In this document: piece after piece, positions 52,372 to 61,300 of the stretch
How positions within the stretch are numbered: position 1 is the stretch's first letter
Layout: each line of letters starts with the position of its first letter
Origin: Antedon bifida
Taxonomy: Eukaryota; Echinodermata; Crinoidea; Comatulida; Antedonidae
Assembly: GCA_963402885.1 (NCBI GenBank)
Contig: OY727099.1
Coordinates: 11,892,001 to 11,956,000, forward strand
Direction of reading: 5' to 3'
DNA: 64,000 nucleotides
The notes under the pieces: model-generated
Seen by the model: the letters and a program-made list of their open reading frames with translations, nothing else
Told to the model about the DNA's origin: nothing
The model's database searches: none
Made by a program: the position numbers and the translations under genes

Positions 52372-55300
52372 GTAAGATATTTTCTATATTTTGTAAACTT
52401 CATGCATTTGTTTTATGTTAGCATTTGATTACCATATGGTCTGAGTACTTGTTAATTAGAATAATTAAAAAATAAAATAATGGCATTAGATTTCCTTCCT
52501 CATTGATTGCACCCAAGATGAACATTAATCATCTTCTTTTTTTTATAAATTAAAGTTTCTACAACATGAGAAAAATATTAGAGATAGAAACAGATATTTT
52601 TTATGTTAAAACCATATCATATTTTACTTAGAGAACCGTTTTACAATTTGGATCAATGATTGACAAAATATTATTGTTGTATTTGTTGTTGAATTAGTTT
52701 AGTAGTTTCTGTTATATTTATTTTTTTTATTTATTCATTTAGCATTCATTCAACAATACATTTAAAATACATAAACAAGGAAAAAATACAAAAATTTTTG
52801 ATTTAAAAATGTATAAAACCAAAGTGAATTGATGCAAGGACGACCCATAAAATTGAATTTATTTCCAATGGGGTCCATTGCAAGAAGAAAACGAAGATGT
52901 GAAAGTGAACAAGGATCATAAGTAAGACATATGGAAGTGTGAAGGACATGATAATAATATTACATTAACAATGTAAATAAAGGTAATATAAAAAAAGTAC
53001 AAATTATGTTTCGATTCAAATGATTATTTTTCTTTTCAGTTTCGGCTGATTCTTACAGATTGAAAGATGGTGGTAGTTGGTTAGAAGGAAGACTAGAAGT
53101 TGAACATTCTTCGGAGTGGGGAACAGTATGTGAAGATTTATTTGACTTGAATGCCGCGCACGTTGCTTGTAATTATATAACACTTGGTAAAGCATCAAGT
53201 TTTAATACATGTGGAGGTGGCAGCGGTCGTATTTGGCTTAGCCAGTTACAGTGTAACGGTAATGAAACCAGTCTGGAAGAATGTACTCATAATGGTTGGG
53301 GGAACGAACCGCACGGCTGTCATCATTCGCAAGACATATGTATTGTTTGCGGTAAGTAAATGGAAATATCTTAGATCTAATATCTTTTAAAAGGTTTTGT
53401 AAGATCATGCGCGTATCTAGTCGATAGATAGACAGTAAAGATATAGGGGCTTTACATCGAAGCACGTTTTATCCGTATCGAAGTGTTGATGAGCGATATC
53501 TTCTGCATGCGATTCGAAATTCTAGGCTGTCAAGGTAAGCTGGGCAATCGCATAGTCTAACTGATTGAATTTATACTTAATAGTTTGTGTGTTTGTTTTT
53601 ATTTCGAATTCATACATCATACAGGTCGATAGGTAAGAGGTAATAGGTAACAGTCAAATTATAAAACATCAGACAAAAAACAAAGGAGTAACAATTGATG
53701 ATGAATAGATTCAGGACAACCCACTTAATCCTAAAAATGAATTAGTTTCCATTATACGCAGTTTGTGCGCAGTTAGGCTACACAAGCAGTCATATATCAG
53801 CTTTTGAACGCGCGTGTGGGTCTTTGCGCAAATATTTGCACAAAGGATTTAATTTCGTGCGACTTGAGACGGTGAGCGTATTTTTTTATTTTATTTTGCA
53901 TTTAAACATTTATTTACTTTCAATGTCATGGTAACAAAATAAAAGGTGATACATATTATGACAAAGTAACATTGTAGGGATGTATTGCATTTACCGTTTC
54001 TGTCTGTGTATAACGCTACACCCTTTGCATACAACGCAACGTTACAATAGAGAATTGTAGAATATCATCTACATCTATTCACATCACACACCCGTACTGT
54101 ATGGTTGCAGAAACGAGCACATTGATGACACTTTGTGTTCTTTAGTAGAAAATTCACTCTGTTTTGCTTGGTTCCCACTAGGAACGCAAGGACGTAGACG
54201 CAACGCACGCGAGTTGACCAATCACACGCGATTGTTCGAATAACCGATCCATCGCCTGAGATTGGTCAAATCTCTTTGCGTTGGGTCCTAGTGGGAACCA
54301 AACCTAATGAATGATCATTTTCTGATTATGTAACATGTTTTACTAGAAATTGACTGGTGCCAGTCATCCCCTTGTATACATGGACTTTGTGTGAACCAGG
54401 GATTACAATACAACTGTCAGCCTAAATACCCTAAACATTTTTGACATTAATAAATTGCAAACTGCCCTCTTCATGTATAGGTACTCAAATAACAAACTTC
54501 CAACCACTTTCAACGGTTTCTTCACTAAAAATAACGAACTACACACATATAACACTAGGAACGCAAACAACTACATTTCCAAAAACTATAACAGTAAGCA
54601 AATACTAAACTCAATACTACATACCGGACCCCTACTCTGGAACTCTCTTAATCCGTCAATAACTAATAGCAAAACAAATAATACTTTAAAAATAAACTAC
54701 AAATCTTATCTAATATCAAAATATAAAGTAAATTAATTATTTTGATCATATTAATAACTTATTATTAAATTTAATTAGGCAAATCATATAAATACCGTTT
54801 GTCCTTCCTGTCGTCCTTGTCGTGTTTGTATCGTCGTACATGTCCGTCCCTGTCTGTCAGTAGCTAACCTTCACCTTATGCATATTATTATTATTTTTAA
54901 CTTTTTTATTCTTTCTGGTGGATCCAGGCTTAAAGCCCCTTGGGGTTTAAATGGTATTCTCCAGGCATAATGCAACTATTATTTACTTAATTTCCAACCA
55001 TTTGTATCTATTATATTTTGGTATTTATTTGCATTATGTGAATAAATTTGAACTTGACTGGAACTTGAGTGTAACAACGGATACGAAGGAACCAATTGCG
55101 AAAGGACGCGGCGTAAGTATTGACCAATCATGACGTGATGAATCGTCCTAACTACGTCGTGATTGGTCGACTCACTTGCATGCGCCTACGTTGTTATGTT
55201 GCGTTTCTAAAGCTTGGTTCCCACCAGGACGCAATGCAAGGACGTACACGCAACGCAAGCGATTTGACCAATGACAAACGACAGTTCGAATAATTCTCAT

Positions 55301-58300
55301 CGCTTGTGATTGGTCAAATCCCTTACATTCCGTCATTGTGTTTAAAAGTTGTATTTTAAATGTGTATTAATGTCGAACGTTTTGTTTCTTTTTTTCTTTC
55401 CAGTTGTGCCTACATCTGTTTCTATGATAATACTAGGCCAAACGTATTATAATACTTTAACTAAAGCTAATTACACGGACGCTGTTGAACTGTGTGAAAG
55501 GTCATACAATGCCAGACTGCCAGTGTTCAAAACAAGATCAGAAAGCAGCAGGAGAACCTTCATACCAGTAGAACGATTCTGGTTGGCCCTGAATGACGGA
55601 GAAAATGAGGGAGTATTTGTCTGGAGTACATCCAATGGAAACTACCCATTGAAATATGATAGTAATGATGAATAATATGATTTTTAAAGCCTGGTCTATG
55701 CATGGCTAATGTTTACAATCGTTGTTACCTATCCTATTTACAACGAGGGTGGGGCATACTGCCAACACTAAGAACGATGTGTCACCTCGGCCCAATGGTG
55801 ACGACTGAGGCTGCGAATTTTAAGCTCTGTCTACACTACAACAAAAATGCGATGTGTCCATATGAAAATGATGATGTCATATCACTAACCATATAATGGG
55901 TACATCACACTTTTTTAAGTCAAACTAGTTTGACTGTGTAGACAGAGCTAAACTTAGTTAATTGCTGCTTCACTCTCATACTTTTACATATTTGTATTGA
56001 AAAATATTCAATCAAACCAAACGTTTGACGTCACATCTTGCGTTAAAAAAAAAATAGTTATAACAAGGAAGAGTGAAATTATTGTATTGATCGATTGCTG
56101 TTTGGTTTGTTATTTCAGTTATCTGCTAAGTTAATAGCCTATAGTTAACCATCATAAGTTTGTATACTAAAACACGATGAAATAACTCTGTATGTATTCA
56201 CTCTTCCCTGGTTATAATTAAACAATATAACTTTTAGTGTGGAAGACGAATGAACCAAATAACGTTGTAAATGAGGACTGTGTTACGTTTGACGAAACAA
56301 CATGGAATGATATTCCTTGTAAGCAGAGAATTTCTGTCATTTGCCAAGGAGGTATGAAATGGATAAACCAGTTCTAAAGCTCTGTCTACACTATCAAACT
56401 AGTTTGACAAAAAAGTATAATGTGCCCAAATGTGGTAGTGATATGACGTCACCATATCCATGTATGGGCACATCACATTTTTTTTGTCACATAAAGTTTG
56501 GTAGTGTGGACAGAGCTTTAAGCGTAGTCTACACAATATTAGCAAACTTTGGTTCAAACAAACTCTTAAGCTTAATAGGTATCCAGAATAATATCACAGA
56601 GGTTTAAACAAAAGCGAATTGGAGGATTCGGATGTAGATGCACGGCTGAAGTGCAGTAGGCCTAATAATACCACATTTGTACTCACGCCGGACATCTCCA
56701 ATTTGTTTTAGTGTTATGTTTTAAAGCGATTGATAACTGTATAAAAAGTTTAGAAACCCTCCTTCAAAAAGACATTGGTATTTACTGTCTCTTCTTAAAG
56801 AAACCAATCTAGACGTGCCCCAAGTCTGTATTTATTGTCTTTTTTAGCTTAGTGCACCAGCCCACGTTTAGATTTACAAGCTCAAGTAGTATACGTATGA
56901 AACGCCATATGTGCCAAAATATGTAGGCCTATCTTTTGACTAATATTAAGTCAAAACTCCGTCTCAGACTACAACCAATCTAATATGTTTTTTTTAGATG
57001 CACTTATACCGTACTTGGGAAACTTCCATTACGTGTTGGTTGGTGACATGACATTTAACGAAGCATTCTCAGCTTGTGACAGTCTAGGATTGAGTTTGCC
57101 AGTCATCACAACACAAAGAAAACATAACAGCTATCGCTTGCTTAATATTTCGTTTTGGCTAGCGTTGAATGACAAAGATGCGGAGGACAAATTTGTTTGG
57201 TCAATGAGTGAAAGAGACAAAAGTCAAGGTTCGTAACCTTGGTGATAACTTTCACGGTGCTTCTTCTCTGTATTGATTCATATGGGTTTGTACAGGTTTT
57301 AGAAAGTTAGTAAAATGTTGGGAAATTCAATTCCGTGTTTTCAATACCCTTGAAAGTCCTGGAAAATGACGATTTTCTTATTAAAAAATGTAAAACTTGT
57401 GTACGAATTTTGATTTGGAAATGTTTATTTTTGGCTCTTGGAAAGTCTCAGAAGAGTTATTGAATTTGTTCCATTTATTTTCGGTGGTCGTCGGTATGGA
57501 ATGTTGTAAACGGAATGAACAACAGTTTATTTTCTTTTTTATTTCATGTTTTCTAGTTGGTTGGAACTTGCTGTCACATTCTGATAATGCTGTAGATAGA
57601 GACTGCACTGTGTATGTTGATGGCCAATGGAACATTGTGAATTGCAACGACACGTATAGCGTATTATGTGAAAAAGGTATGCTTTTCATAGTACTATCTA
57701 TCTATCTAGCTATCTATCTATCTATCTAAGTTTTTATATGGCGCCCGTTTTTAGCATTATTAATTAGAAAGAAAAGTTTTAAAGTTGACGTTCAAATAGA
57801 GTTACCAAATCCGCTCCTCTTAAATCGACCGCAAGTACTCACTAAACATTTAAAATAATATAATTGTTTTCAATTATCTATTTCGGTGCGTTTCTATGAT
57901 TTTATTTCATTTATTTGTTAAAAAAATAATGGAGGTTATATGAAACACTACCATGTTTGAGCTAAGGTGTACCATGAGTATATGAGTTACTGTTTTATTT
58001 GTTAAGACCTTTGTAGTAATGCTATTGGTATGGAAGATGGATCGATTCCTAATAGCAACATCTTGACATCAACCAATCAAGAGGCTGCGCGCTATAGCAG
58101 ACTTAATCAACAGACGTCAGAAGGTGTATGGAACGTTTCTACCCCTCGAGAATCCGAATGGATTCAAGTTGATCTTGGTGTTGTTGACATCATAACTGGG
58201 TTGATGGTGCAAGGTTGTGGCCACCACAACATGTGGGTGACAAGTTACCACGTGAACCACAGTTCAGATGGTGTTTACTTTGAATATGCGATGAACGAAG

Positions 58301-61300
58301 GCAATGGCACCTTAATCAATTTGGTATTTAAACAAAAACAAAATTACTTTATGCACAATTTATATTAGTAGTTAGGATTAGGCCTAATACAAATGTCGAA
58401 ACAAATGTAAAGAAAACAAATATCGGAATTATTATTACGTTATGGTATTGTAATATAATTGTGAGACACAACTGCGTCAACGTCTAAAGCTCTGTCTACA
58501 CTATCAAACTAGTTTGACAAAAATAGTGTGATGTGCCAAATATGGTATTGATATGCCCAACTATGGTAGTGATATGACATCATCATGTCCATATATGGGC
58601 ACATCACATTTTGTTGTCACATAAAGTTTGACAGCGTAGGCAGACTCTTTAGGTAAATATTTCTATGGCGAAGTGAACTGTTATATTGGTTATTTGTATA
58701 AAGTTGGTTCAGTTCTGTAATATTGTTGAGATGATATAACTACATTACAGTATTTACGACTTTTGACAATTTAACATTTAAAATGTGTTTAAAGTTTAAA
58801 GGAAACAACGATAGCGATTCAATTGTGACAAATCTGTTTTATAACTCGGTCAAGTCTCGTTTTATACGCATTGTTGCTGTCAACTGGGAAGCCGGTGTTT
58901 GTATTCGATTTGAACCTATTGGATGCAAAAGTAAGTCTGAGCAGGCTTGCCTCAAGTCTGTAGTTATTTTGAGGCTTTTCGATGTTTGTCTGAAATACAC
59001 AAGTAGTATACGTATGAAACGCCATATGTGCCAAAATATTTATCTTGTTACTAACAGTAAACTCCGTCTGGAACCCAGACTGAGCCATTATTTAAACTTG
59101 TTTTCACACTAGGCAAATTTATTCCAATGACCGAGAGCGCTTTAGTTTATGTACAGTCATATTGAAATTGCAATACTTTTTGCGAAGTGTTTAAATCTAA
59201 CCAAACATTGATATTCTCGGATAAGCACTAAACCGTAGGTCCAGTGTACACATCTGGCTCATGTGCACTTTAAAGAACCTAGTACATCCTTTGAGACGAG
59301 TGGGGTTATGCCGGTGTACTAGTTCACACACTGTCACTCACCGCATATATACACTGGGCCCTGGGAGAACAGTCTTGAAGAGGCTACCCAGTATAAAGAA
59401 TAAAATAATAATAATATTAATAATATTAACATTTTACTTTTTTAGCTAAAAAGTACTGTGTTTATTACGCACCGTGTCAGAATGGAGGCATATGCTCAGA
59501 TGATAAGTACACGTATAACTGTGAATGTTTGGATGGATATTTTGGGAAGAATTGCGAGCATGGTAAGAACAACACACTCCAGAAGCAGATCTTAAGAGTT
59601 CACATTTAGTAGGAAGGGGATATAGAAACAAATATTTATATTTATATATGCTTGTAATTTTAAGATTTATCATTTTATGAATTTATTTCATCATCACCCA
59701 ACAGTGACGGCACCATTAACAGGGTTGAAAGACATAAAGTATAATATAATGTACAAGAAAAAATCAACAAATAACAAGACAAAATTTAGATATTACTGAC
59801 AAAACATTATGACGGAAACAAGCAAGCGAATCAAAAAAAGAACAGACCCATCAACTTTACACAGTGTGTGGTATGTACGGCGCTCTGGTCTTTTCTTCTT
59901 TTTTTTTCAAAGGGCGTCTTATAAATGCCATATTATTATTATTATATTATCTTGCGTTGTCATGTTTCTATTATTAGTTCTTTGTTTTTAGTCAAACAGA
60001 ATTACCTTGCAATAACAGCAGTGGGTGGCAAAATGTACTATACAGCTTCAAAGATAGCCAACAACTCGGCCGCAATGCAGTTGTGTGACACTCTATATGA
60101 TGCGCATTTGCCTGTGTTTAAAACAAAAGATGAAAGCGAGCGTATGAAGGATATTCCACATGATTTATACAAATGGACTTGGTTAGCTTTGAACGATCGT
60201 GTTACCAATCGTGATTATTACTGGACAACATATACCGATAACTACCAATTAACGTATAATGATAGTAATGCATATGTTTTATAGACTTTTTTTTTCATTG
60301 ATATAATGATGTCAAAATGAAAACAAAAGCTTGAGGTACAGCCTCCTTATCTTAATGATTGACGTTATTACCTGTTGTTTTGCTATTGAGAGGGGCGCCC
60401 AATTTAAAGCTTGCTTGCTGTGGCGTCCCTTCTCCACTATGTCCACCATATATTTCTTTTCTTGCATTATATTAATTATGTTCATTATCGGTTGTATATT
60501 TATTATGTTACTCTGTATTTTGCTCTATTATTTGTACTATTTAATTATTTCTGCTATACCTACAATCTTTTTAGCGTGGAATGTTGGTGAGCCAAATGGT
60601 GAAACCGACGAAGAATGTTGCTTTGCTTTCCCGATAGCCACATTCGGTGATGTTCCATGTGACTGGAATTTGAGTATCGTTTGTGAAAAAGGTAAAGCGT
60701 AATAGTATTATTGTTTTGATCTGTAAAGCTCTGTCTACACTATCAAACTTGTTTGACAAAAAAAGTGATTTGCCCAAATATGGTAGTGATATGCCCAAAT
60801 ATGGTAGTGATAGGACATCATCATGTCCATGGGCACATCACATTATTTTGTCAAATGAAGTTTGATAGTGTAGACAGCGGATGTGAATCAAATCGTAGTA
60901 ATGTTCATGATGTAGTCTGTAAGGCGTGGTTCTCACTGGAGACACAACACAAGGACGTACGCGCAACGCAAGCGAGTTGACCAATGACAAGCCACTGTTC
61001 GAATAATCCATCGCTTGTGATTGGTCAAATCACTTACGTTGCGTTACGTCCTTGCGTTGCGTCGCTAGTGGAAAACAAGATTTAACACAATCAATACTAT
61101 ATAGGTGGTCTTTGTAAATAATCACTGTATATATCTTATATTACTTCACGTTATGGTTATTATTTATTTAATATTATTTTAAAATGTTGAAGTTCTAGTT
61201 GTTTTGCTATTGAGAGGGGCGCCCAATTTAAAGCTTGCTTGCTATTGAGAGGGGCGCCCAATTTAAAGCTTGCTTGCTATTGAGAGGGGCGCCCAATTTG

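Noticed and set aside
59809-59991. Start of a separate gene at 59809 (short basic frame)
   Set aside because: Sits in the intron before CTLDa2 and leads through the acceptor; no signal peptide or domain.
60331-60574. Hydrophobic frame before the second CTLDa2 exon (looks like a transmembrane segment)
   Set aside because: It is intron read through the acceptor at 60573-60574; the matching position in CTLDa1 has no such sequence.
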